From assembly GCA_045636865.1 (NCBI GenBank), contig JAZTYJ010000024.1, positions 1 through 31,703 on the forward strand: a stretch of DNA of 31,703 nt. Direction: 5' to 3'. Positions 1 through 6,640 of this stretch are shown here, one piece after another; positions within the stretch are counted from its first letter, which is position 1, and every line of letters starts with the position of its first letter. The notes beneath the pieces were generated by a model. It had not been told where the DNA came from. It worked only from the letters and a program-made list of their open reading frames with translations, and did no database searches. The translations under genes were made by a program, and so were the position numbers. This DNA is from SIG480 sp045636865 (GTDB lineage Bacteria; Bacillota; Clostridia; Oscillospirales; JAAYXM01).

Positions 1-29
1 AATGTCTTGCCGATTTCGACATATTTCAT
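1..29 (-). CDS. 5' end of a gene running out of the window (possible aldo/keto reductase)
   Basis: Only the first nine codons are present, reading MKYVEIGKT. The ATG lies at 29-27, with a strong GGAGGA ribosome site at 41-36, six bases upstream. The short N-terminus resembles the start of many aldo/keto reductases (MKY-x-x-LGKTG), but nine residues cannot prove this. The gap to the upstream HTH-superoxide reductase gene is only 37 bp, in the same direction and with no terminator, so the two are probably co-transcribed. Confidence 0.45.
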
Positions 30-66
30 TTTCTATCCTCCGTTTTTATTGAGTTATAATGTATTT

Positions 67-651
67 TTAACCTTTATGCTCAAATAATCCGTGGTTATTG
101 CAGAAATAATAAAGTTTTCCTCCGCGCATCTGCGGAAATCTGACTTCGCCGTCTTGCTCGGGATAGAGTTTTATGGTGAGAACCCTGTCAAATCGGACAT
201 ATGAGAAGAAAGATATAAAATGATCCTTTTCCATAGGGTGCGAAAAAGTTATATAATAATCATCCTCAATGAGCTCAATATTCAGTTTGTGTTTCTCGTC
301 TGCTTCTTTTGATTTGAGGGGAGAAAGCTGCCTTCCGCAACAAGTGATTTCCGGGTTTCCGAGACTCGTTATGATATTTCCGCATTTTTCGCAGACGTAG
401 AATTTTGTTCGTTTCACGTTGCCAACCTCCGGTTTCGTTTTGGGAAGCTCTCCGTCGAGAAGCTTTGATATATCAACCCGAAATATATGTGAAAGCGCAG
501 AAATGAGGCTTACGTCGGGAAAACCGCGCCCCGTTTCCCATTTTGAAACGGTCTTTGGTGAAATGCCGAGCTTTTCTGCTATATCCTTTTGTGTAAATCC
601 CTTTTCGCGTCTTAAGTCGGCAATAAGCTTGCCTGTTTTCGATAAATCCAT
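67..651 (-). CDS. XRE-family HTH regulator fused to a desulfoferrodoxin/superoxide reductase domain
   Basis: A 194-residue protein with two modules. Residues about 5-63 form an XRE-type helix-turn-helix followed by a short linker. Residues about 83-194 match desulfoferrodoxin. The rubredoxin-like Fe site is complete (C87-x2-C90 and the C104-C105 pair). All five ligands of the superoxide reductase Fe site are also present: H121 in an EKH motif, H138 and H144 in HPMEKDH, and C184 and H187 in CNNHG. I infer a DNA-binding sensor of superoxide or redox state, or an enzyme tethered to DNA. The ATG at 651 is preferred over an upstream TTG at 666 because GGAGG lies eight bases before it. It probably shares a transcript with the gene starting at 29. 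Domain identity is firm; sensing function is inference. Confidence 0.85.
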   Translation of the reverse strand: MDLSKTGKLIADLRREKGFTQKDIAEKLGISPKTVSKWETGRGFPDVSLISALSHIFRVDISKLLDGELPKTKPEVGNVKRTKFYVCEKCGNIITSLGNPEITCCGRQLSPLKSKEADEKHKLNIELIEDDYYITFSHPMEKDHFISFFSYVRFDRVLTIKLYPEQDGEVRFPQMRGGKLYYFCNNHGLFEHKG

Positions 652-671
652 TCCTGCCACCTCCAAATGAT

Positions 672-700
672 ATTCTATAATATAAGGATAACAAAATCAA
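672..700 (-). promoter_or_regulatory. Putative promoter of the HTH-superoxide reductase gene
   Basis: On the minus strand, TTGATT (700-695), a 17-bp spacer and TAGAAT (677-672) give a plausible housekeeping promoter with a very short leader before the ATG at 651. A different -10 placement (TATTAT) would have a poor spacer. Confidence 0.45.
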
Positions 701-721
701 TCCACGAAGAGTATACTTGAT

Positions 722-757
722 AAAACAACGGTTGCCGAGGCAACCGCTGTTTTATGT
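722..757 (-). terminator. Intrinsic terminator of pfp
   Basis: Inverted repeat: CGGTTGCC (729-736) pairs with GGCAACCG (739-746), extended by AAAACA/TGTTTT (722-727 and 748-753) around one mismatch. On the minus strand it is followed by a T-rich tail. It lies just downstream of the pfp stop. Confidence 0.8.
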
Positions 758-764
758 TTATTGA

Positions 765-2423
765 TTATTCTTTTTCAAGTGCGAGAGTTCTTGTTGTGAG
801 GTCGCAGACCGATGCAGGACCGTAGTACTGGATAGCGCCGGGGAAGACGTATGCAGTTTCAACAGCCCACTTGTCGCGGTTTGCCTCGAAGAACTTAAAC
901 GGCTTGCCGTCAAGCTCGACGAGAGCTTTCTTGATAACGGGCTTATCTTCGCCGTGGCGTCTTTCGATGTTCATCATCTTTGTGATCGGCATACCGCCTG
1001 CAACCCACTCTGTAGCCGGCTTTGAGAGATTTGAAATCTTTGAGAGATAACCGTTGTAGCCGTACTGGATGAGCATAAATGCGTTGTATCCGAGAGAGTA
1101 GCAGTAGTCAGCATCGAAGTTTGACGGGAATGCGCATCTGCCCTCATAACCGAAGAAATGGTGAATCGGTGAGAACTTGCCGTTATATTTGCCGTCAGCC
1201 TTGCGAGCGGCAAGCTTGTCTGCAACGAGAGCGGAGAAGAGCTTTTCTGACTCGATGAGAGAAACCTGAACGTTTCCGTGCGGGTCGCGCTCAAGGAAGA
1301 GCTGCTGCTGAATGCCCTGCGGAAGAATTGCAAAAACTTCAAATGAAGCGGGTGAGAGACCTTTTTCGATGAATGTATACTTGTCAGCCCATGTCGGGAG
1401 CGCATTGAAGTCGTCTGCGCGGCTTCCTGCGAGGAGCTCGTTGATTTCTGAAATAAGAACAGAAAATTCCGGAACAAATTCAACAACACCCTCGGGGATG
1501 ATTGCAACACCGAAATTCATGCCGTTTGCGGCACGGTTTGCAACTGAATCTGCAATGTAGTCTGCAATTTCTGAGAGAGACATCTTCTTTGCTGCAACTT
1601 CTTCTGAAATAAGGCAGATGTTCGGCTGCGTCTCAAGTGCACACTCAAGAGCAACGTGAGATGCAGAGCGTCCCATAACCTTGACAAAGTGCCAGTATTT
1701 CTTTGCGGAGTTTGCATCGCGTCCGATGTTGCCGATAAGCTCGCTGTAAGTCTTTGTAGCTGTGTCAAAGCCGAATGAGCATTCAATGTCTTCGTTTTTA
1801 AGGTCGCCGTCGATTGTCTTCGGGCAACCGATAACCTGGACACCTGTGTTGTTTGCGGCAAAATATTCGGCCAAAACTGCGGCATTTGTGTTTGAGTCGT
1901 CGCCGCCGATGATAACGACAGCAGTAATGCCGTGCTTCTTGCAGACCTCTGAAACGATCGCAAACTGTTCGTTTGTCTCAAGCTTTGTTCTGCCGGAGCC
2001 GATGATGTCAAAACCGCCTGTGTTTCTGTATTTGTTGATGTATTCGTCATCAAAGATTATATAATCGTCGTTGATGAGACCGATAGGACCGTTTTTGAAG
2101 CCGTAAAGAACGTTTTCGGGGTTGGTAGACTTAAGAGCATCATACAAACCGCAGATGACGTTGTGTCCGCCCGGAGCCTGTCCGCCCGAGAGAATAACGC
2201 CGACAACCTGTTTCTTCGAGGCGGATGTGTTCTCACCCTTTTTGAAAACGATTTCGCGCTTGCCGTATGTGTTGGGGAAGAGTGCCTGAATCTTTTCGCA
2301 ATCTGCAACACTCTTTGTTTCTGCGCCTTCTGATACGCTGATTTCCGAAATACCGCCGCGAAGCATCTGCGGAAGCTTCGGAGAGTATTCATATCTTGCT
2401 TTTTGTAATGCTGAAATTCCCAT
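765..2423 (-). CDS. pfp: Diphosphate--fructose-6-phosphate 1-phosphotransferase (PPi-PFK)
   Basis: A 552-residue phosphofructokinase of the long, plant-like PPi-dependent class, which reversibly phosphorylates fructose 6-phosphate with pyrophosphate in cytosolic glycolysis. Visible motifs are GGQAPGGHN (80-88), GGDDSNT (173-179) and PKTIDGDL (201-208). The second Asp of GGDD and the Lys of PKTIDGDL are the usual markers of PPi rather than ATP use. MGRSASHVALE follows downstream as in the family. The ATG at 2423 has AAGGAG seven bases upstream. The gene appears monocistronic: own promoter candidate at 2462-2490 and a hairpin terminator after the stop. PPi-PFK saves ATP, which suits a fermentative anaerobe. 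Identification is secure; the direction of flux is not readable. Confidence 0.96.
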   Translation of the reverse strand: MGISALQKARYEYSPKLPQMLRGGISEISVSEGAETKSVADCEKIQALFPNTYGKREIVFKKGENTSASKKQVVGVILSGGQAPGGHNVICGLYDALKSTNPENVLYGFKNGPIGLINDDYIIFDDEYINKYRNTGGFDIIGSGRTKLETNEQFAIVSEVCKKHGITAVVIIGGDDSNTNAAVLAEYFAANNTGVQVIGCPKTIDGDLKNEDIECSFGFDTATKTYSELIGNIGRDANSAKKYWHFVKVMGRSASHVALECALETQPNICLISEEVAAKKMSLSEIADYIADSVANRAANGMNFGVAIIPEGVVEFVPEFSVLISEINELLAGSRADDFNALPTWADKYTFIEKGLSPASFEVFAILPQGIQQQLFLERDPHGNVQVSLIESEKLFSALVADKLAARKADGKYNGKFSPIHHFFGYEGRCAFPSNFDADYCYSLGYNAFMLIQYGYNGYLSKISNLSKPATEWVAGGMPITKMMNIERRHGEDKPVIKKALVELDGKPFKFFEANRDKWAVETAYVFPGAIQYYGPASVCDLTTRTLALEKE

Positions 2424-2461
2424 AATTTATCTCCTTTTAGTTAATATACACATCAAAACTC

Positions 2462-2490
2462 ATTATATCATATTTTATACAAATCGTAAA
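2462..2490 (-). promoter_or_regulatory. Putative pfp promoter
   Basis: Minus-strand TTTACG (2490-2485), a 17-bp spacer and a perfect TATAAT (2467-2462), about 40 bp before the pfp start codon. The -35 matches consensus at four of six bases. Confidence 0.55.
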
Positions 2491-2515
2491 GTGTAGTTTG
2501 CAATATAAAATGAAC

Positions 2516-2938
2516 TTATTTTTTTGACATTGCTTTGAAATCGAGATAGTTCTGCAAAATAAGTGATGCGGCAACCGAGTCGACCTTTTCGCGCCTTTTC
2601 TTGCCGTGATATCCCGTTTCGGAGAGAATGCGATGTGCATCAACCGTTGTGCAACGCTCGTCCCATAATATTACGGGGAGGGATGTCCTCTCGCGCAGAA
2701 TTTCTGCAAAAGCCTCGCTCTTTTTTGCACGGTCTCCGATGTCTGAATTCATATGCTTCGGATACCCGAGAACAATCTCTGATGTGTTTCTCGAGAGGAT
2801 AGCTTCGCAAAGCTCGTCTATCGCCTTTTGGGGTGATGTAACAAATATGGTAAAGCTCTCTCCTGCAAGCATTCCGCCTATATCGGAGAATGAAACTCCT
2901 ATTCTTTTGTCGCCGTAATCTATTCCAACCGTTCTCAT
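2516..2938 (-). CDS. ruvX: Putative pre-16S rRNA nuclease / Holliday junction resolvase, YqgF (RuvX) family
   Basis: A 140-residue RNase H-fold protein of the YqgF/RuvX family, linked in other bacteria to 16S rRNA 5'-end maturation and formerly to Holliday junction resolution. The N-terminus carries GIDYGDKRIG with the catalytic-type D7. A central LGYP motif, a DER-x-T segment and a C-terminal D-x-VAA-x-LILQ-x-YL block complete the family pattern. The ATG at 2938 is chosen because GGGAGG lies eight bases upstream; a TTG two codons earlier would sit too close to it. In many Bacillota ruvX adjoins ireB, but here ireB is at 30618-30863. It is transcribed divergently from the ECF sigma operon. 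Confidence 0.93.
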   Translation of the reverse strand: MRTVGIDYGDKRIGVSFSDIGGMLAGESFTIFVTSPQKAIDELCEAILSRNTSEIVLGYPKHMNSDIGDRAKKSEAFAEILRERTSLPVILWDERCTTVDAHRILSETGYHGKKRREKVDSVAASLILQNYLDFKAMSKK

Positions 2939-3040
2939 TGACAAAACCTCCCGGCTTCGGTATTATAATACTAATAATAGCACAAAAATATAAAGGAAAA
3001 CAATACCAAAAAAATTTAAAACTTTTCAAGTGTTTAATTT

Positions 3041-3056
3041 ATCTGTATATACAGAT
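3041..3056. promoter_or_regulatory. 16-bp perfect palindrome upstream of the ECF sigma gene
   Basis: ATCTGTATATACAGAT is a perfect palindrome ending five bases before the GAGAGG ribosome site of the sigma factor gene. It could be an operator or part of a promoter. No clear ECF-type -35/-10 pair could be assigned around it. Confidence 0.4.
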
Positions 3057-3074
3057 GGGTGAGAGGTCGTTTTG

Positions 3075-3566
3075 ATGGACAGAAAAGATGTTTACAACAC
3101 GGTCATCGGTTACATAACCGATAATCAGGATAAGTTTTACAGGCTTGCATACAGCCATATAAGAGACAGGGAAGCCTCTCTTGATATAGTTCAGAATGCA
3201 ATCTGCAAGGCTCTTGAAAAATACGGGGACATTCGCAACATTGACAGTATAAACTCGTGGTTTTACAGAGTTCTGGTAAACGAAGTTTACACCTATGCAA
3301 ATAAGCACAAAAGGGAGATTTCGGTTGCTGATGAGGATATTCCGGTTGGGGTGTATCACGAAAAGGCGTTTGAAAAGGATGACAGTATAAATGACGCGAT
3401 AAATTGTCTTCCCGAAAAACTTAAAACGATTATCATTCTCCGTTTTTTTGAAGATATGACGCTTGAGGAGATTTCAAAAGTTACAAGAACAAATTTAAAC
3501 ACCGTGAAAACAAGGCTTTACAGTGCACTTTCAAAGCTTAAAATTTATTATAAGGAGGCGGAATAA
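3075..3566 (+). CDS. ECF-family RNA polymerase sigma factor
   Basis: A 163-residue sigma-70 family protein containing only regions 2 and 4. Region 2 spans about residues 8-75 (FYRLAYSHIRDREASLDIVQ, then INSWFYRVLVNE). Region 4 spans about 105-160, with LPEKLKTIIILRFFEDMTLEE and a helix-turn-helix leading into TVKTRLYSALSKLK. It redirects RNA polymerase to a stress or envelope regulon. The ATG at 3075 follows GAGAGG by eight bases; a TTG codon immediately before it is not preferred. Its TAA overlaps the next ATG (TAATG), so it is translationally coupled to a membrane protein that looks like its anti-sigma factor. The inducing signal is unknown. Confidence 0.93.
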   Translation: MDRKDVYNTVIGYITDNQDKFYRLAYSHIRDREASLDIVQNAICKALEKYGDIRNIDSINSWFYRVLVNEVYTYANKHKREISVADEDIPVGVYHEKAFEKDDSINDAINCLPEKLKTIIILRFFEDMTLEEISKVTRTNLNTVKTRLYSALSKLKIYYKEAE

Positions 3567-4159
3567 TGGAAAGACTAAGCCGTGCAAAAAAAGAATATAT
3601 GAACATTGAAATTCCGTCGGAGCTTTCGTCTGTTGTTAAAGAGGCTATAAAGAAAAGTGAGCAAAAAAATACTTATAAGATAAATGTGTTTAAGAAAATT
3701 TTGCCTGCAGTTTCGATTTGTGCGATGCTGTGTCTCGTTATAGGAATTGGCGGTTTGTGGACATGGGATGGGGACGAAGTCATTACGGAAGGCGATTCCG
3801 AGCCGATGATCGTGTCTGAAAATTCGAGAATGATGCCGGCGTCGGGCGCAAGGACAGAAGCTGTATACGATATGTCGCAGCCGGCGATAAATGAGGCTGT
3901 ATCAGAACGCATCGTCAAGGAGTCGGAGAAAGGAAATGCGCTTGATCCTGTCTTTATCGGAGAGAAATATGCGTCTTTTATGTGTGTGGATGAAAATGGA
4001 TATGTAAAGTATTTTAACTTTAACGCAAAAGATGGATCTGACGTGTCAGCGGAGGATTTGGGAATACGAAGAAATGAGAAGTTTGATTTTTACATCAGCT
4101 CCGAAAACAGCGCGGTGCTGGTTTTTGACGGGTACGCAGAAGAGGTAGTGTTCGGGTGA
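3566..4159 (+). CDS. Membrane-anchored anti-sigma factor-like protein (RsiV-like)
   Basis: A 197-residue protein with a charged cytoplasmic N-terminus (1-45), one transmembrane helix (about 46-64) and an extracytoplasmic remainder, the topology of ECF anti-sigma factors. The N-terminal IPSELSSVVKEAIKK segment resembles RsiV-type anti-sigmas. The end (residues about 110-197, with SAEDLG, FDFYISSE and VLVFDGYAE) weakly recalls the last part of the DUF3298 sensor domain. The extracytoplasmic part is much shorter than in RsiV, so the sensor may be reduced or different. It starts inside the sigma factor stop codon and overlaps queH by four bases. Role is inferred from topology and position; no database hit was available. 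Confidence 0.7.
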   Translation: MERLSRAKKEYMNIEIPSELSSVVKEAIKKSEQKNTYKINVFKKILPAVSICAMLCLVIGIGGLWTWDGDEVITEGDSEPMIVSENSRMMPASGARTEAVYDMSQPAINEAVSERIVKESEKGNALDPVFIGEKYASFMCVDENGYVKYFNFNAKDGSDVSAEDLGIRRNEKFDFYISSENSAVLVFDGYAEEVVFG

Positions 4160-4770
4160 GTGGTATGAAAACAAATTATCAGCTTTTATGTGATGAACAG
4201 ATAAAAAAGCTTACTGCAGACGGACATATTCCAAAGCTCCTTCTTCAGAGCTGCTGCGGTCCGTGCAGTACATATGTGCTTGAGTATCTGTCGAAATATT
4301 TTGAAGTAACCGTTCTTTTTTACAACCCCAATATCTATCCGCCGGAAGAGTATGAAAAGCGTCTTTGTGCACAGAGAGAAGTTGTTTCAAAGCTCAGGGT
4401 AGATCACCCCGTAAATCTTATATATGAGGATTATGACCACTCGGAATTTTTAAGTGTTGCAAGCGGTTTAGAAAGCGAACCCGAAGGCGGCGCGAGATGT
4501 ATCGAATGCTTCAGGCTCCGTCTTAAAAAGACGGCGGAAATCGCGAAGGCATTAAAGGTGGATTGCTTTACAACAACTCTTACGGTAAGTCCGCATAAAA
4601 ACGCCGAAATTTTAAATTCGCTTGGCAAAAAAATATCAGAAGAAGTCGGAATCCCGTTTCTTTTTGCTGATTTTAAAAAGCGGGAGGGATATAAGCGCTC
4701 AATAGAACTTTCGCGCGAACTTGAAATCTACCGCCAGGAATACTGCGGTTGCGAATTTTCAGCAAAATGA
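4156..4770 (+). CDS. queH: Epoxyqueuosine reductase QueH
   Basis: A 204-residue protein of the QueH (DUF208) family, which reduces epoxyqueuosine to queuosine in tRNA as the alternative to cobalamin-dependent QueG. Conserved cysteines are all visible: CCGPC (33-37), RCIEC (C115, C118) and YCGC (C197, C199), as expected for the Fe-S and second metal sites. YNPNIYPPEEYEKR, TTLTVSPHKN and the terminal YRQEYCGC are family hallmarks. The GTG at 4156 is taken as the start because GTGA overlaps the preceding stop; an ATG at 4165 is a fair alternative. A bidirectional terminator follows. Its coupling to a sigma/anti-sigma pair may be incidental or may link tRNA modification to a stress response. Confidence 0.93.
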   Translation: MSGMKTNYQLLCDEQIKKLTADGHIPKLLLQSCCGPCSTYVLEYLSKYFEVTVLFYNPNIYPPEEYEKRLCAQREVVSKLRVDHPVNLIYEDYDHSEFLSVASGLESEPEGGARCIECFRLRLKKTAEIAKALKVDCFTTTLTVSPHKNAEILNSLGKKISEEVGIPFLFADFKKREGYKRSIELSRELEIYRQEYCGCEFSAK

Positions 4771-4773
4771 AAA

Positions 4774-4817
4774 AGAACCTCAATACGAACTATGTATTGA
4801 GGTTCTCGTTTTATTTT
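4774..4817. terminator. Bidirectional terminator between queH and the AraC-type gene
   Basis: A perfect 13-bp stem, AGAACCTCAATAC (4774-4786) with GTATTGAGGTTCT (4794-4806), loop of seven bases. T-rich tracts follow on both strands, fitting the two converging genes. Confidence 0.92.
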
Positions 4818-5638
4818 TTACTTGTGCGGTATTGAGTCGGGCATATTCCGGTTTCGCGCTTAAAAACATTTGAAAAATATCCCGGGCTTGAAAATGACAT
4901 CTTATCGCTCACCTGTGAAATGCTGTATCCGCTTTTTAAAAGCTCGCCTGCGCGCATTATCCGCAGTCGGTTAAAATGTTGCATAACGCCGCAACCGGCA
5001 AATTTACGAAACGTTTTCTTTAGGTTGCTTGTGCTGAGATAGCAGAGGTTGGCTATTTCGTCAACGGATAAGTTTTCGTCTATGTGGCTCTTCATAATGT
5101 TCAGAATGTTTTTGTAATTATGTGCGCCGACGGTGTATTTCTGTTTTTTGTCGGGCGATATTTCGGAGGCAACCGAGAGAAGCAAAAGCTCAAATTTCAA
5201 GAGGCATATGCTTTCGTCAAGTGCGGTGCTTCCGGATGAGGTGATGGGAATTGGCGCACAGTCGAAGGTTGAGGTTATGTTTTCAAAGGCCTCCGCAAGC
5301 ATATGTCGAAGATAGAGGTTTAAACTGAAAACACCGTTTCCGAGTTCGTCGATGAGGTTTCCGTCGTAGGAGAAGGATATGATTATGAGTTTTCCTTTTT
5401 GACCTTTTTTGCACAGCAGGCGATGGAATTCCGACGGCTTGTGAAAAACAGCTTGTCCTTCTGAAATTTCATAAACACGCTCGTCCTCCGATACGGTAAC
5501 GCTGCCGTCAACAGCGTAAACCATTTCCCAGAAATCGTGCATTTCACCTTCGAAATAGAAGTCCTCATGTGCATCACGCAGAAATGCGCTGTTGATTGAA
5601 ATGAGGCTTGAATTGTGTTTTTGTGAGCCTGAAATCAT
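4811..5638 (-). CDS. AraC-family transcriptional regulator with N-terminal cupin domain
   Basis: A 275-residue regulator. The N-terminal half resembles an AraC-type cupin (EMHDFWEMVYAVDGSVTV, then HKPSEFHRL), which typically binds a small sugar or aromatic effector. The C-terminal ~100 residues hold the double helix-turn-helix: LSVDEIANLCYLSTSNLKKT and, near the end, YFSNVFKRETGICPTQYR. The ATG at 5638 is chosen over a GTG at 5647 because AAAGG lies eight bases before it. It is divergent from the nucleotidyltransferase-kinase pair with overlapping promoters, so control of that pair is a reasonable inference. The effector is unknown; an amino sugar is a guess from context. Confidence 0.9.
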   Translation of the reverse strand: MISGSQKHNSSLISINSAFLRDAHEDFYFEGEMHDFWEMVYAVDGSVTVSEDERVYEISEGQAVFHKPSEFHRLLCKKGQKGKLIIISFSYDGNLIDELGNGVFSLNLYLRHMLAEAFENITSTFDCAPIPITSSGSTALDESICLLKFELLLLSVASEISPDKKQKYTVGAHNYKNILNIMKSHIDENLSVDEIANLCYLSTSNLKKTFRKFAGCGVMQHFNRLRIMRAGELLKSGYSISQVSDKMSFSSPGYFSNVFKRETGICPTQYRTSKK

Positions 5639-5689
5639 AAAAATCACCTTTGGGTATCCAAAATCGCAAATTTCGTATACAAATACATA

Positions 5690-5717
5690 TTGACTTATTA
5701 ATTTGAATAATTATAAT
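5690..5717 (+). promoter_or_regulatory. Promoter of the nucleotidyltransferase-kinase operon
   Basis: TTGACT (5690-5695), 16-bp spacer, TATAAT (5712-5717). The predicted start near 5724 lies inside the divergent AraC promoter. Confidence 0.7.
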
Positions 5718-5721
5718 GCTT

Positions 5722-5750
5722 AGTATAACCTAAATTATTCGGTTTGTCAA
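5722..5750 (-). promoter_or_regulatory. Promoter of the AraC-family gene
   Basis: On the minus strand, TTGACA (5750-5745), 17-bp spacer, TATACT (5727-5722). The predicted start near 5715 gives a leader of about 75 bases that reads through the opposing -35 box. Confidence 0.7.
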
Positions 5751-5782
5751 AGTAAAAAAATCACTTATGGGAGGTTTTTGTT

Positions 5783-6640
5783 TTGAAAGATATTACACTC
5801 GTAGTTATGGCGGCGGGTATGGGTAGCCGTTTTGGCGGACTCAAGCAGGCACAGAGCGTAACCGAAGACGGAAAGACGATAGTTGACTTTTCTGTATACG
5901 ATGCAAAAAAGGCAGGCTTTACGAAGGTTGTCTTCATAATCCGCGAGGATATGAAAGACGATTTTGTCCGCCTTGTCGGAAGCCGTATAGAGAAGATGAT
6001 AAAAACAGAATACGTTATGCAGGATATGTCCTGTCTTCCGGAGGGAAGAACAAAACCCTTCGGCACGGGACACGCAATCCTCTGCTGCAAGGACGCGGTT
6101 TCAGAACCGTTTGCAATAATCAATGCAGATGATTATTACGGAAGTAACGCGTTCTTTGAAATTGCGGAGCATCTCAAAAGTGCAAAACCGGGTGAATTTG
6201 CGATGACTGCATTCGAGCTTGAAAATACTTTAAGCCCGAACGGCACCGTATCACGCGGAGTCTGCACCGTTGAAAACGGACTTTTAAAAGACGTAAACGA
6301 GATTACAAAAATAGGTTCGGATATGACATATGAAGAAGACGGAAAGACGGTAAAGCTCGATCCGAAAACACCGGTTTCGATGAATTTGTGGGGACTCACT
6401 CCCGATGTTTTTTCACAGATTCAGAAGGAGTTTGATGTGTTTATGAAAGAAGCAGACCTCATGAAGGCAGAGCTGTTCATTCCGACAATCATCAGTGATA
6501 TGTCAAAAGAAGGTCTTGCTACAATCAAGGTATACACAAATAGTGATAAGTGGTATGGAATCACCTATCGTGAGGATTTGCCGCAACTAAAAGAAGCGAT
6601 AGGAGGATACATAAATGAAGGACTTTATGAAGGAATGTAA
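5783..6640 (+). CDS. Sugar-1-phosphate nucleotidyltransferase-like protein
   Basis: A 285-residue nucleotidyltransferase of the GT-A fold. The nucleotide-binding signature AAGMGSRFGGLKQ is at residues 10-22 and a metal-binding type NADDYYG lies near residue 115. It likely makes an NDP-sugar and pyrophosphate from an NTP and a sugar 1-phosphate. The start is TTG at 5783, set by GGGAGG eight bases upstream; no better ATG exists. It overlaps the next gene by 26 bases. That gene resembles N-acetylhexosamine 1-kinase, which would supply the sugar 1-phosphate, so UDP-HexNAc formation is a good guess. Exact sugar and nucleotide are not determined. Confidence 0.85.
   Translation: MKDITLVVMAAGMGSRFGGLKQAQSVTEDGKTIVDFSVYDAKKAGFTKVVFIIREDMKDDFVRLVGSRIEKMIKTEYVMQDMSCLPEGRTKPFGTGHAILCCKDAVSEPFAIINADDYYGSNAFFEIAEHLKSAKPGEFAMTAFELENTLSPNGTVSRGVCTVENGLLKDVNEITKIGSDMTYEEDGKTVKLDPKTPVSMNLWGLTPDVFSQIQKEFDVFMKEADLMKAELFIPTIISDMSKEGLATIKVYTNSDKWYGITYREDLPQLKEAIGGYINEGLYEGM

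Noticed and set aside
6615..6640. Possible frameshift between nucleotidyltransferase and kinase
   Set aside because: Both proteins are full length, and a perfect AGGAGG serves the internal ATG, so this is an ordinary gene overlap.
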